DNA of 64,000 bases from Saccharum officinarum. Lineage: Eukaryota > Streptophyta > Magnoliopsida > Poales > Poaceae. Position 1 is the first letter of the stretch. Each line of letters opens with the position of its first letter. The position numbers were made by a program, and so were the translations under genes. The stretch spans positions 67,781,737 through 67,845,736 of the forward strand of contig CM036170.1 in the NCBI GenBank assembly GCA_020631735.1, in the 5' to 3' direction. Positions 1 to 11,500 of the stretch are shown piece by piece. The notes below the pieces were generated by a model, which ran no database searches, was not told where the DNA came from, and worked only from the letters and a program-made list of their open reading frames with translations.

Positions 1-600
1 ACACCATGGAATGGAAGATTGGCTCATGCTCTAGAATTTCTATGAAGGGCTCATAGCCATGTCAAAGGAACACGTTGATGCCGCTGCTGGAGGGGCGTTC
101 CTTTCCCTTACCATCACTAATGTCACGGCCCTCATCGAGAAGATGGTGGCCAACCAAAGCTGGGGGAAGGAATGCAAAACACAAAAAGGCATGCATTCTG
201 TGAAGGAGGCGGACATGCTTGCCACAAAAATAGACTTGCTGCTATCACAACTAAACAAGAGGGCCCACGAGAAAGAAGCTATGAAGGCCACTGTTTAGGC
301 CACAGAATCGCAAATGACTTGCGAGGTCTATGGTGAAGTCGGACACTCGCTACCCCGAGACCCATGAAGATGTTGCATATATCAATAATGGGTTTCGATA
401 GCAAGGTAATAACGGGTGGAACAATCAGTCCCGCCCGCAAGGAGGTGATTCGAACTTCAATTCAAAGTACAATTCGAATCAACCTTCAATGATCTGGTGT
501 TTGGCCAGGCAAAAATTAATGAAAATATTAATAAGAAATTAATGTTTAATGATAAAATGTTTGAAAGTATTAATTCAAAACTTGAAACTCTATCCTCCTC
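1..600 (+). pseudogene. Athila-like gag relic (element A)
   Basis: The translation shows the C-terminal half of a retrotransposon gag: an HGME-W-L segment followed by DAAAGGAFLSL and an EKMVANQSWG block, as in elements B and F of this window. The zinc-knuckle region is degenerate: the usual C-X2-C-X4-H-X4-C is reduced to one cysteine and a GHS motif near 320-350. An asparagine-rich stretch follows, then a NEN-rich segment. Stops (for example at 296-298) and frame changes make it non-functional. The N-terminal half lies outside the window. The role of gag in the family is capsid formation. Confidence 0.7.
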
Positions 601-613
601 CGAGAAGAATTAA

Positions 614-1330
614 TTGAGTTTTAACAAAATGATTGAAACACAAATAGCTCAGCTTGCTACCGCCATACTTGTTTCTAATTTGGGAAAGACTTTAGGAAAA
701 CCTGAAACTTCTCTCGAATCTATAAATATGGTCTTAATGAGGTTTGGAAAGCCTCAACGTCGAAAAAGCCATGAGAATCTCGTGGATCCAGCTTTCATCA
801 CCAAGAAGGAGGATCCTGGACGCCTAACAATCACATATTCAGTCGGCCCGCATGTCTTCCACAATGCCTTCTGTGACCTTGGAGCAAGCATCAATGTTAT
901 GTCCAAGGTAATATATGACAATATTTTGGGTGGACCTTTGTCCATTGCAAATTTTAGACTACACATGGCAAATTAATCATCACAAAAACCGGAGGGAGTA
1001 GCCAAGGACATCTTGGTAAGGATCTGAGATACATACATGCCCACGGATTTCGTCATTCTATACATGGGCCATAAGGAGGAAGTTCCCCTCCTCCTAGGAA
1101 GACCATTCCTTAATACCACGAATGTAGTATTACATGTGGGGTCAGGGATGCTTGCTTTCATATTAAAGGGCAAACAATAAGATGCCCATTTAATGGGTTT
1201 AATATGCATAAACATGATAAGAACGAGCAGCCCAAGAAACAACCACGTAGAAATGTTAAACAGGTATGGCAAGTGAAAGAGGTACAACCTACTTCTCCAG
1301 GCGTGGATGTACCTTCTTCAAGCAAGAAAT
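614..1330 (+). pseudogene. Retropepsin-like domain of element A (type II)
   Basis: The first open part (614-976) carries an FITKKEDPG entry motif and the catalytic-type motif D-L-G-A-S followed by INVMSKVIYD. After stops near 974 and 1026 the homology continues with YMPTDFVI, LLLGRPFLNTTN and a V-GSGMLAF segment. The order matches the second of the two retropepsin-like domains in element F, so A carries only that type. The Athila group uses D-L-G-A-S where retroviruses have D-T/S-G-A. At least three stops make it inactive. Confidence 0.65.
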
Positions 1331-3417
1331 GAAAGGAGAAGAGTCCTGCTCATTGGACTTAAAATGGTGAGCCCTTACCGAAGATAAATTAGTAGTTATC
1401 CTTTACAATTTGCTTAAATAAATTATGCCAAATTTCCCAAATAATAAAAATATAATACAAAATAAAAACCATTGTTAAAATCTTGGTTAAGTCTTCAAAA
1501 GGTTTGTACAAAGCATGTTTTGGTTTGAAGCATGGTTCTTGTACGATCATATCTTTATAGGCTTTTTAAATTAAGCATGGAGCTTAGGTTAAATAGTCTA
1601 CCTTGATTAAATGACACATTTGATCATTGTACCAAAACTGTTAAGTGCAGGCTTTGAATGATAAAACTAAGGCATAAAAACTTTACCTTTAAATAAATCT
1701 TTGTTATCCTTCTATGTTCTATACCAGTATGATTTGGTTTGGGCATGATCTTTGTTAACGGTCATACTTTCATAGACTTTTCAAATTAAGCGTGGTGCTT
1801 AGGTTGATTAGTCTACCTTGATCAAATTAAACATGATGCTTAGTTTGATCACTGTTCCAAAGCTGCTGAGTATAAACATGGACGGAATAAATAAAAAGTA
1901 TAACCAAAGTAAATAAAAATATAAATAATATACCTTCTTTGGAGTCTTCATCAAGCCATTCCGGACCCTAGGCCATGAGCTAGCTTAGGGGAGGACCCCG
2001 CAGAGGTACCTTGTATCTTTATTTTTGCATTTTATTTTCTACATTTAATTATTTATTAGCATCTAAAAAATCTAAAAATTAAAAATACCAAAAATATGAA
2101 TTCCACTCTCATATGTGTTTTAATAATGTTTAGTTTCTCTTATGTTGAAAATGATGAATAGTTGCTCTGTCTATAATTTATCTGTGTCTAGGTTATAACT
2201 TAGTATTCCCTAAGATTTAAGTTTGTTGGCTAAAAAATGTCTCATCCTGAAAAACTTGAAAACTTGTGGATTGCAAATGCATGCTCCTTTTCTAAGTTGT
2301 TGCAAGTTATGATATGGTACAAATAGAATTTGTCATGACTTTGTTCTAAGAGAAACTTGACATCTAGAGATTTCATTTTAAAATGCTAAAATCAAAAAGT
2401 TTCTCAATGATTATGAATACCTACCAAGGCCACATGACATGATATTTAAATTCAAAACCTTAGTCATATGCTACTTGTTTGAGCATTGAGCTTTGTCAAA
2501 TTATTGTGACCCGTGTTGAGATTCTCGTCATGCACCCATGATCAAGACACACATACACCCACAAATAAACTGCTAACTCTTACGCTGAGAGTTACGCACA
2601 AACATGCTTGTTCCATCCACCAAATAAATTACTCCATTCATTTATCATGCGTCTCTCTGAAAAATTTCATGTGCCAAAAAAAGAATAGTATGGGCTATGC
2701 TAAAAAAGAGAAAGAAAAGAAAAAAAATCCATGCCAAAAGGCATGAGAGAAAAAATGCATGCCAAAGAGCATGAAGAAAAAAAAGAAAAAGAAAAGAAAG
2801 AAATAAAGATAGCCCATACTTTCAAATAAAGGCACTCATCCAAATAGAGGGAGAGTCATGATACAAGGAGTACAAAAAATATTTAGAATTAGGAACATTA
2901 TGAAAAATTTCACACACTTGCATGTCTTGATCTAAGTGTATGACTTGCATCTCCTTGTGGTCCAGTTTTTGACTTAGCAACATATGTGATGCAAGTATGC
3001 CCACTTTTTATACCTACCCAAAACTCCACTCAAAGCCTTTAGTGGTAGGATATGAAAAGAAGGCAAAATTCAAATGCCTTTGGTGAGGTATCATACACAT
3101 TGAGTGATCGAGAGAATCATTTGAGGAACTTACATTTCTTTGCAAAAACTCATAAAACCTTCGGATAGATGGTTAATCAAAGAATGAATGATTGGTGATT
3201 CTGTTATAACCGTTCTATCTTGCAACCGCACAAGAACTTGGAAAAGCTATACACCCCATAGGTATCAAGATAAAGGGTGGATAAAATGCCAACTTATTTG
3301 AATTGTGAAGGAATACTTTGTTATAGGCATGGCACTTATGAATTGTATCAGCATAGTAGCAACTCCTGATCAACAACCAAGTGCTTAGCTGTTTGCTCGG
3401 GACGAGCAAAGGTTAAG
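1331..3417 (+). other. Non-coding 3' region of element A
   Basis: About 2.1 kb of AT-rich sequence between protease relic and PPT. I see no reverse transcriptase, RNase H or integrase motif on either strand. A purine-rich tract with repeated 'catgccaaa/ggcatgag' words lies at 2690-2810. The equivalent region of element F (29566-31928) is also non-coding. Confidence 0.6.
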
Positions 3418-3428
3418 CTTGGGGGATT
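3418..3428 (+). other. Polypurine tract of element A
   Basis: The string CTTGGGGGATT directly precedes the TGTTGGTGG LTR start and follows GACGAGCAAAGGTTAAG. The same signature appears on the - strand at the element F 3' end. Confidence 0.65.
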
Positions 3429-3724
3429 TGTTGGTGGTCACTAAAGCACATTCATAAGAAATGAGCATACTTTGACACATATGCCTTCACTATTGACCTA
3501 GTTCCATTTGTATTCGAGAAAATATGTTTTGCAGGTCACAAGTTTGAATACAAGTGGAAAACATACCAACATACGTAAAGCAGAAAGCGTAATGCAGATT
3601 CTTCACCAAGGAGACAAGCAAAGGCCCATCAAAACATTCAAACTGGGCAAAATACCACCATGGGCTGGGTCTAGGCCCATCCAGGAACCGACCAGACGAA
3701 GGCGGTCGCGAGGCGAGCCCACTA
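3429..3724 (+). mobile_element. Partial 3' LTR of element A
   Basis: It starts with TGTTGGTGGTCACTAA right after the PPT and runs about 296 bp until it meets an inverted leader fragment near 3725. It could be the left part of an LTR whose right end is 5334-5411, with the - strand fragment inserted between; the junctions are too worn to decide. Confidence 0.5.
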
Positions 3725-3814
3725 GGGTAAGCCTGTTTGAGGAGAGGTAAAAGGTTTTCTCGATCACATCAATAAGTAAAAGTTTATCAATATTCGTTGA
3801 TTGCCTAGCTACCT

Positions 3815-3832
3815 TCCCTGGCAACGGTGCTA
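3815..3832 (-). other. Degenerate tRNA-Asp-type primer-binding site
   Basis: The - strand reads TAGCACCGTTGCCAGGGA, three mismatches from the TGGCGCCGTTGCCGGGGA expected for a plant tRNA-Asp primer. It lies 8 bp from the LTR end, as in element B. Confidence 0.65.
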
Positions 3833-4900
3833 GAAATGCTTGTTGACACTTCTTACGTCATTACCAGGTTTGTGTTTTCGATAATGATGCCAGAAGTGTT
3901 TTGTTGGTATTATTAACATGACACTTGTAACTTAGGAAAAGATATATTTATAAAGGAATCCGCAAGCGCACAGATAATATACCATTGTAGCATTTTACCT
4001 GAGAGTATTCCAGGTATCGTTATTTATATTTTTACCTCAGGGAAGGACGGGCAAAAGGGAACATATTGATAACTTATACTTTTACTTATGATGGACGAAT
4101 AAACCAACCAACCTTCTTCTGTAAGCAGGGGTAAATCAAGAGATAAGATAATGATAAATGATAGTTGATCAATGCATAATGAACACTCAGAGTACTCCTT
4201 AAGATGGCATTAGCATGACTAAGTAGATACAATAGAGAAACTAATTCCTAAGTCATTCTTAATTACATGTCAAAGCATACTATGATTAGTGCAATTATAT
4301 TTAATAATCATGGCCAAGATCAACTTCATATCTACACATAAGGGATATTACTAAGGAAGATCAAAAATAGAGCTTGACTTCCTTCGCAACTAGATCCTAG
4401 TTGACCTACATTCGGGGAGTGGACTATAAAGGACTCCACGAGAGCGTCACACTCACGATCTACCAAATGGCCCAGAATATAGGGTGCATCCGCAGATAAA
4501 CAACGTATAAGAACCATGCTTACACAATGTCGACCACTCACCCCGTGTACTTTAGAGCGAGCGCTACATGAACTTATGCTTGAACATAAAGATAATCTAG
4601 CTATACTAAGCATATAATCAAAGTAGACAATGAACATGATAACTAGGAACATGAATAATATTGAGAACAATGTCATATCAATTGTAGCAAACATACGAAT
4701 AATGAAAGATACAAGAGAGGATACAAAAGGCTTTACCAAGCCATGCTCTTGACAAGATCAGGAATCCAAGAAGGTGGCTTGCCTCTCTCTAGATCTAACT
4801 TAGCTAGCTATGCCCTAAAATATTTGTGGAGCTCTGAGGTTCTTCTCTTCTGATGATCTCTCTTCATAATGGAGTTGAAGCCTCAGGGGGTAGGGGCTGA

Positions 4901-4908
4901 TATATATA
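4901..4908 (-). promoter_or_regulatory. TATA box of the inverted Athila-like LTR
   Basis: TATATATA lies in the LTR interior in a locally GC-richer context. Element F's LTR has TATATAAGG at the corresponding place (29124-29132, - strand). Promoter function is inferred from position only. Confidence 0.45.
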
Positions 4909-5419
4909 GGGGGTAGCATCAATCCTGGACCCTTAAATCAAACTGACCTAAAGAAATGGCGTAGATTGGATCTATAAGTCAGCGGAGAACCGTCATCATG
5001 AGGAGAGGCTGACCAGTGGGGCCCACAGGCCAGCCGGCCTACAGGTGGGGCTGACCGGCCCCACCTAGCAGTGCCTCACTCTCTGTCACGGTGGGTTGTC
5101 TTCTAGTGTCTTCTAGAGTCTTCTAGAGTTGGTTATGTCGCAGATAAGCATGATTAAATCTGACAATTAGGTCCTCCTTGACGGTTTTCTGGATAAACCC
5201 TGCTGAAAACATAGATTCACCAAAACTTATGGAATTTGTCACTTTAAACCCCTAAACCTATGTTGGTGATCATTTTCATGCATTTATACAAGTTATATTG
5301 ATGGTTTATGATGAGTGTTAACTACCATCAACAATCCTTTATATATATTTATTCTCTTTGAGTCACAATTCCAAGTGCCACTCCTATTAGTGGTGCTAAG
5401 AAATACTAACAAGCATTTC

Positions 5420-5437
5420 TGGCGCTGTTGCCGGGGA
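5420..5437 (+). other. tRNA-Asp-type primer-binding site of element B
   Basis: TGGCGCTGTTGCCGGGGA differs at one base from the expected complement of the plant tRNA-Asp 3' end. It lies 8 bp (AGCATTTC) after the LTR end at 5411. Confidence 0.8.
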
Positions 5438-5559
5438 AGGTAGCTAGGCAATCAAAAGGAATATTGATAAACTTTTACTTATTGATGTGATTGAAAAAAC
5501 CATTTTATCTCTACTCAAACAGGCATACCCTTGTTTTGTCTACTTTCATATCTTATGCA

Positions 5560-6738
5560 GGGTAATGTATGACCGATTTTAACCTTCCAACGAACTACAT
5601 TAAAGATCCACAAGCATTATTTAGGAGGAATAAAGTTAAACTCAATAAAGTTTCAGCTTTAGAATAGGAAGACAACCAAGCAAGGTGAAGCTTAACACTA
5701 GTTTTCAACGCTATGGCTGATAAGACTCTCCGTGAATTCTCTACTCCAACTATGACCAACATGCGTACTAGACCGACTATTAACATTGGAGACAATGCTT
5801 TTGAGCTTAAGCCAGCACTCATCAACATGGTGCAAGCTAGCTAGTTTTATGGAAAGGCACATAAAGATGCGACTGCTCATCTCCAACACTTCCCAGAGAT
5901 TTGCAACACTTTCACCAACAAAGGAGTTATTAGAGATGCCATATTACTTCGCCTCTTCATATTTTTACTTTTGGGAAGGTGAAGCAATGGTTCTATGCCA
6001 ACAAAGATAAAATACCACATGGAAAACTGCTCCACTACCTTCTTAGCAAAGTTCCTTCCCATGTGCAAAACCAATGCTCTGCGTGGAAGAATATCAAGTT
6101 TTCAGCAGCAACATGATGAATCTGTCCCTGAGACATGGGAATGTTTTCAAGACTACATATCAGAATGTCCTCATCATGGGATGGAGAATTGGCTACTCAT
6201 GTAGACTTTGTACCATGGGTTGACTAACAGCACCCGTGAGAATATGGATGCTGCTACTGGAGGTGCATTTTTATCACTCAGAATCCCACAAGCAACAACT
6301 TTCGTAGAGAAGATGACCTCCAATCAAGGATGGAATGAAGAACGTCTTCAACCCCGCAAGAGAGGTGGAGGTATGCATCAACTCAAGGAGGTAGATATGT
6401 TGTCTGCCAAGATGGATCTGCTAATGAAGAGGCTTGAAGACCAAGCCAATGAAAAGCAAGATGTCATGCACATTCATGATTCCTGCATGACAAGTGAAGA
6501 ATGTGAAAACATTGGGCAATCAGGAAACAACTATCCCAAAACCCAAGAAGATGTTAACTTCATCAACAATAACAACTATCGTGCTCAACAAAATCAAGGA
6601 TGGAATCAGGAACAAAGGCCAAATTACCAAGGTAATTACCAAGATAACTATCAAGGTAATAATTTCAATAATCAGCCATCCTTGAAAGATTTAGTCTTTG
6701 GACAAGCTAAATTATGGAGGATTTATCTAGAAAACTAG
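5560..6738 (+). pseudogene. Athila-like gag relic (element B)
   Basis: The recognisable gag starts near 5713 (ADKTLREFS) and continues with ALINMVQAS, HLQHFPEICN, FQQQHDESVPE, HHGMENWLL, the DAATGGAFLSL core and the EVDMLSAKMDLLMKRLE helix. An N/Q/Y-rich tail with NYQGN repeats follows. The zinc knuckle is damaged (the last Cys of C-X2-C-X4-H-X4-C is Tyr and the His is Gln). There are stops at several points, among them near 5840, 5980 and 6201-6203. The longest intact piece is 6208-6738 (176 aa). Capsid function is known for the family; this copy cannot make it. Confidence 0.75.
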
Positions 6739-6921
6739 CTTCCAATGGCAAAGTGTTAGAAAATATAAACAATAGAATAGATAGTTTCTCCTCAGTCATT
6801 AAAAACCAGCATAACTTTAATAAAATGACATAATCGCAAATATCTCAACTGGTGGCTGTCGTTCCTTCGACTGACAAATATAAGATTCTAGGGCAACCGA
6901 AAGACCTCAAAACTGTAAATC

Positions 6922-7385
6922 TTGTCGATATTCACAATGCATGATTCTATAGAGAACCATCGAGCAGAAGATGAGTCTCTGGCCACCAAGAAAGGTGATC
7001 TAGGAAGACGCATCATCCCCATAGCCATTGGACCTCATGTGCTCCAAGAAGCTGTCTGCGATTTTAGTGGAAGTGCTAACATTATGCCAAAGGTAATTTA
7101 TGAGAAAATTCATGTAGATCATTTGCTATATACAACCAAGCATTTGTAGCTTATAGATCAACCACTCTACTACCCTAAGGGAATTCTTGAAGACATATGT
7201 GTACGAATCGGACAATTGTATGTACCCGTAGACTTCATGGTTTTGGACACAGGTGGAGATATAAGGGCACCCATTATCTTGGGTTGACCTTTCCTGAGCA
7301 CCGCAAACGGCATCATCTACGCTGATAGTGCCAAAATCTGCTTCACAATTAAGGATAGAAAGGAGAAATTTACTTTTAAAAATCA
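6922..7385 (+). pseudogene. Retropepsin-like domain I of element B
   Basis: The translation shows KKGDLGRRIIPIAIGPHVL, a damaged catalytic-type motif (D-F-S-G-S where D-F-G-A-S occurs in element F), NIMPKVIYEKI, VPVDFMVLDTGGD, an APIILG strand and a FTIKDRKEKF end. Stops lie at 7147-7149 and in the flap region. It is followed after a basic linker by domain II. Confidence 0.65.
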
Positions 7386-7529
7386 TTTATTGCATTCTCC
7401 TAGTCATCCACAGATACAAACTCTGCCTGAGTACACAAGTGACAAGAAGATAAACAATAGAAGAGCAAGGAAGAATAGGGCTAGGCAGCTAAGACAAGAA
7501 TCAGTCAAGATGATCATAACACTTTGATC

Positions 7530-7757
7530 AGAGTACGACCACCTACTCGCTTCATCATTCCTTACCAAGAAGGAAGATCTAGGCGTATCGATAATCAAGT
7601 GTACAATTGGACAAAGAATCTTCCACAACACCTTCTATGATCTTGGATCAGGTGTCAACATCATGTCCAAGGAACATATGACTACTTGTTTGATGAACCT
7701 TTGTTTCCTACATATATGCAATTACAGATGGCGGACCAAACAATTTGATTTCTGGAG
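7530..7757 (+). pseudogene. Retropepsin-like domain II of element B, cut by element D
   Basis: After SEYDHLLASSFLTKKEDLG the sequence shows IGQRIFHNTFYDLGSG, a second D-x-G catalytic-type motif, followed by VNIMSK. The frame breaks near 7670 and the domain ends where the TGTCAGGG LTR of element D begins. This domain resembles 32065-32600 of F and 760-1200 of A more than it resembles domain I. Confidence 0.6.
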
Positions 7758-8567
7758 TGTCAGGGTTATGATCGCGGGGTGTCTCAAGGCATCGATTAGT
7801 TAGTAGGCCGAGCAGCCCACAATACACAAGCTAGCAAAAGCCCAGACGATCGAGGCCCAGCTAAGCTAAGCGGACCAGGCCATACGCTAAGGACGGGGTC
7901 AGCCATGACCTCTCCTTTAGGCCTTAGCCTCACGACACACAACAGACTCACGACCTCTCTACGTCCCAACCCCTAAGAGGAGTGGGGAGAGGTCGAGCTT
8001 AGCCAAACACGCCTGCTCTGACAAGAGTGGCCATGCCACACAGACCCCACAAGGACCGAGGGAACAATGGTCACCATGGTCTACTTAGATGCCATCCCTG
8101 CGCCACGTAGCACAGACAAGACAACACCGCACGACGGTGACTACTAGTACGGTGACCCGCCATCCAAATATGGTCTAATAAGACATATGTACTATTCTAC
8201 CCACTACGGGATGGGATCCACAACAGAGGCCTTGACTTTAAGGCCATCTAGACCGGCAGGAGCCACGATCCCAGAGCTCGGGATTGTGGCCACCAAGTCT
8301 ACAAGCTAACCAGGCAATTAACGACCTAGGGGCAGCTACCACTCCTGTATGACACCCCTAGGAGATCAGGAGGCAATGATGAAGGCCACAGTGGAGACCA
8401 TGTTGCGCAGGACGGCTGGCAAATCAACATCGTGCCTATAGTGCCACCACGGCCCGCACAATAGGACCATGCCACACCTTACTACGATGTCGGCACAAGA
8501 CCATGATGACAACCATGCCCATACATGCTCCAAAAGATGGCGTAGCTTGCAAGCTAAGTTAGCTAGG
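7758..8567 (+). mobile_element. Left part of the element D LTR (Tat-like Ty3/gypsy)
   Basis: It begins TGTCAGGG at 7758 inside element B and is interrupted at 8567 by chromovirus C; the rest is 23028-23408. The joined LTR is about 1.19 kb. A TGTC...GACT terminus and the following TGGCACGCCAGGTAGGGG primer site suggest the Tat lineage. Confidence 0.65.
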
Positions 8568-11500
8568 TGTAACACCTCTGGGTGTTAAGCATGCATTCAC
8601 ATCCTAAATCATGAGCATTTGCATTTCATACATGTTCATCATCACATGCAAATTAAGTTGGAATTTATTTAAACTGTGATAAACATGTTTGGACTCTGAA
8701 TTAGTAAAAATCCTAGGTAAGAGTGGTAAAAATTTGTTGAGCTATAACTCTAAATAACTTAGAAATAATTAACATGATTTTTGGAGCAAGTTTTGTATTC
8801 AAAATCTCCCCAAATTTTGCTTTTAAAAATATTTCAGAAAAATGAGTTTGCATTTCAAATTTTACTTTAAATCACTAATTCAAAATCTATTTAGAATTTT
8901 TAAAAGTGCCCTAAATGAAAGTTGTAGAGAATTAAATTTTGAACAACTTTTGTTTTGGGGGCCACTTGTGAAAATATCTTTTTCATCTTCAAAATTTGAA
9001 TTTGAATCAGATTTTAAAATCTGGAAATGTATTTAGAAAAGAAAAATGAATTTTGGCCTTAACGGGCCGCTGCCTCCGCTTCGGCCTGCTCGCGCAAGTG
9101 GCCCGGCCCAGCTTCCCCGCTCGCCCGCGCCTTCCCCGCTCGCGCGCGCTCGCCGCGCCAGCACGACCGGCCGCGTCAGCACGCACTCGCCGCGTGGACG
9201 CCGCTCGACGTCGCCGGCGTACGGGTGGCGCCTCGGCGGGTCCCATGTCCTCGCCCATGCCTTAAGCAGCCACAGCACCGGCTTCACTTCACCTACCTCG
9301 CCTCCAGTCTCCATTTCCTCCCATCTCGCCAACAGCAGCCGCGGAGCCGTGGCGAACGCTCGCGCCACCGCTCGCCGTCGTCGCTCCGCCACCACCGCAC
9401 GCCCCCACGAGCGCATCTCCAGTCAATTCCTCCCGGCCGCAGCCCCGCCTCATCTTCCCCCATCTGGTGCTCACGCAAATTCCGTCGTTCGAGCTCAGGT
9501 GAGACCGAATTCGGTCGTCCGTCCACCGCGGGCGCCATGGCCGCCGCTCGACCGACGCTGTGGTCGAGACCCGTCCGCCATCCCATCTTCCCCAATTTCC
9601 ACCCTTTCATGCTCGCTTTCCTCTTGCGAATCCGTTGCTCGCTTCACCGTGCCCAGTCGTGGCCGGCAACGCCGCCGGATGCCACCGCCGCGCGGCCACG
9701 CCGTCGAGGACGCCGGCATCCCGTGGTCACGCCCGCTCCCGCCCCTCTCTGTTCGCTGGGCTGAACGGCCTTAGGCCGGAGCCCAAGCCGGGCCGACGCG
9801 CCTGCTTTTCCCCGCGCGCGTGCTCAGGCCGAAAGCCGTAGCCGGCCGGTTGACTTCACTGGGCCGGCCCGTTAGCGATAAGAAAATTTGTTTTTCATTT
9901 TTCTTTTATTATTTGAAAATAGCAATGGTTTGGAAAATGTTTGACTACTCAAATTTGCTCCAAATCTGTTGAAATAAATTTTGTTAGGTTCCTTATCATC
10001 AGATCTACTTGGGAAAAATATTGCATGTCAAGTTTGAAATATTTTTCTGTAGAGTTTTTATTTAATCACTGAAACTGCTGTTTTCTTGTTAAATATGTAA
10101 TAAATCATAGAAAGCTCAGAAAAATATGGTTCCACTTGCAATAATTTTCTGTTGTGATGTACTTTCTAGGAAAAATATATGCCATGCATGTTCTGTAGAA
10201 AAATCTTGAGGTGTAGTACAAGTGTTTAATATTGCTAATAATTGTTATTTTTGCTAGAGAGAAAAATATGAATAAAACATGCATGTAATAATTTTTTCTA
10301 TGGTGATTCATTATTGTGTAGAATGTAGGAAAAATGTTAAATCTGTTGTTTGATACTTTTCATAGTATAAAGTATTTTTTATGCTCATTTTTAGGCCCTA
10401 GCTTGTTATTTCTGTGTAGGCAGTTCTAGTAATCCAAATGCAATGAAAATTTTGTGGTATGCTACATTAGATGATAGAAAGCTACTGTAATTTTCTCAGA
10501 TTTTTCTGTGCTACTAAAATAGGTGTTGCTGTTCAAACCTAGTTGCAATTAGGGTTTAATTAACCTTGTTAATGCATGACTAGTTAATAGGAGTTGCTTT
10601 GGTGTATCTTTGAAGCATTTAATAAGATGTGTTGACTTAGCATAGTAGTAGTAGAAGAGAATGCAGTAGATGACATGTGCTTGTAGTTTGTATTCTTAGA
10701 TGATGTTGACTACCTTGTAGAAGAGTTGTATTCCTACTTTATGAAATAAAGTAAACCTATTTATCTACATTTCATTCATCATGACCATTACATGTCATTT
10801 CCGCAATGCACCTAGGCATAAGCACTTATACGATTGCATCATACAGGATCGTAGGAAGTAACGCCGGTAGCAGTTCCGAGGAGCCGGAAGAGCAGCCCGA
10901 GGAGCAGGAAGTGCCCGAGGCCGACGAGGAGGTCGGTGAGGATCTTCCAGAGTGCCTAGACCATCGTCCGAGCTCTTTCGAGAGAGGCAAGCCCCAGAGC
11001 ATTTTTCTCCCCCAGTTTACAAATATTTTATTAATGCTTTACTTTAACTGCTGCATTATGTTTAGGAGTTGTTTGCAACCGTTGCTGCATTATACCTTGT
11101 TTACTCCGTTCTACCCTATCCTTGTCACCTTGTCATTCGCAGTCAAGTAATTGCTTAGCTTGCTTAGACTGGTAGAAGTCGTGTGATTTCCTATCACTTG
11201 CGAGCTATAGGTGGTTACCTAGATCTGCTTGGAAAAGTATGTCATCATGGAATAACTAAGTGTTAATGTGAAGTTGAGACCGGACGGAAACTTGCAGGGT
11301 TTCGGACTGTAGTGTTTTCCGTCTGTGTCGATTAAGGACCGACCGTTGTTGGGCCTCGAGTCATGTTGAATGCATGCCTTACATTTAGCTGGCCGAATAA
11401 TGTAACTTTTGACCGCGAAGCTGGGAGATTATTTGGGCCGAGTGGATTGCCCGCAACGCACTGTACCGGAGTAGTAGTGGCAGGATACGGGGGCGCGATG

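Larger units (their letters stand above)
1..3724 (+). mobile_element. Athila-like Ty3/gypsy element A, 5'-truncated by the window edge
   Basis: The sequence reads gag relic, a retropepsin-like relic, about 2 kb without coding capacity, a polypurine tract, and the start of a 3' LTR at 3429. No reverse transcriptase, RNase H or integrase is present between protease and PPT, so the element looks non-autonomous. Assignment to the Athila group rests on the gag core (DAAAGGAFLSL), the D-L-G-A-S protease motif and the PPT/LTR junction, which resembles that of element F. The LTR is readable only to about 3724, where an inverted fragment of a related element begins. Confidence 0.7.
3725..5333 (-). mobile_element. 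Inverted Athila-like 5' end: leader, PBS and full LTR
   Basis: Read on the - strand this is a full LTR (5333 down to 3841, 1493 bp, TGTTGATGG...GTCAACA), an 8-bp spacer AGCATTTC, a primer-binding site and about 90 bp of leader. The leader is the reverse complement of the element B leader at about 5438-5530. Its gag is missing: the leader stops at 3725 against element A. The head-to-head arrangement with element B suggests insertion of a - strand element into B's 5' LTR, followed by deletion. Confidence 0.65.
5334..7757 (+). mobile_element. Athila-like element B, truncated at both ends
   Basis: The order is the last 78 bp of an LTR (5334-5411, ending TACTAACA), PBS, leader, gag relic, retropepsin-like domain I, and the start of retropepsin-like domain II, which is cut at 7757 by the LTR of element D. 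It matches element F domain for domain. Nothing of B can be recognised beyond D. Confidence 0.7.

Noticed and set aside
2513..2746. ORF of 77 aa in the 3' region of element A
   Set aside because: Lysine-rich end comes from an A-rich tract; no similarity recognised.
3902..5411. A + strand LTR from 3902 to 5411 for element B
   Set aside because: The interior reads in the same direction as the LTRs of - strand element F, and the 3841 and 5333 ends match a - strand LTR; only 5334-5411 belongs to B.
9046..9774. Long + strand ORF (242 aa) and overlapping ORFs in the GC-rich LTR block, with partners at 19611-20360, 50630-51175 and 61928-62446
   Set aside because: Pro/Ser/Arg-rich low-complexity products open in several frames on both strands, as expected from GC content; no domain.
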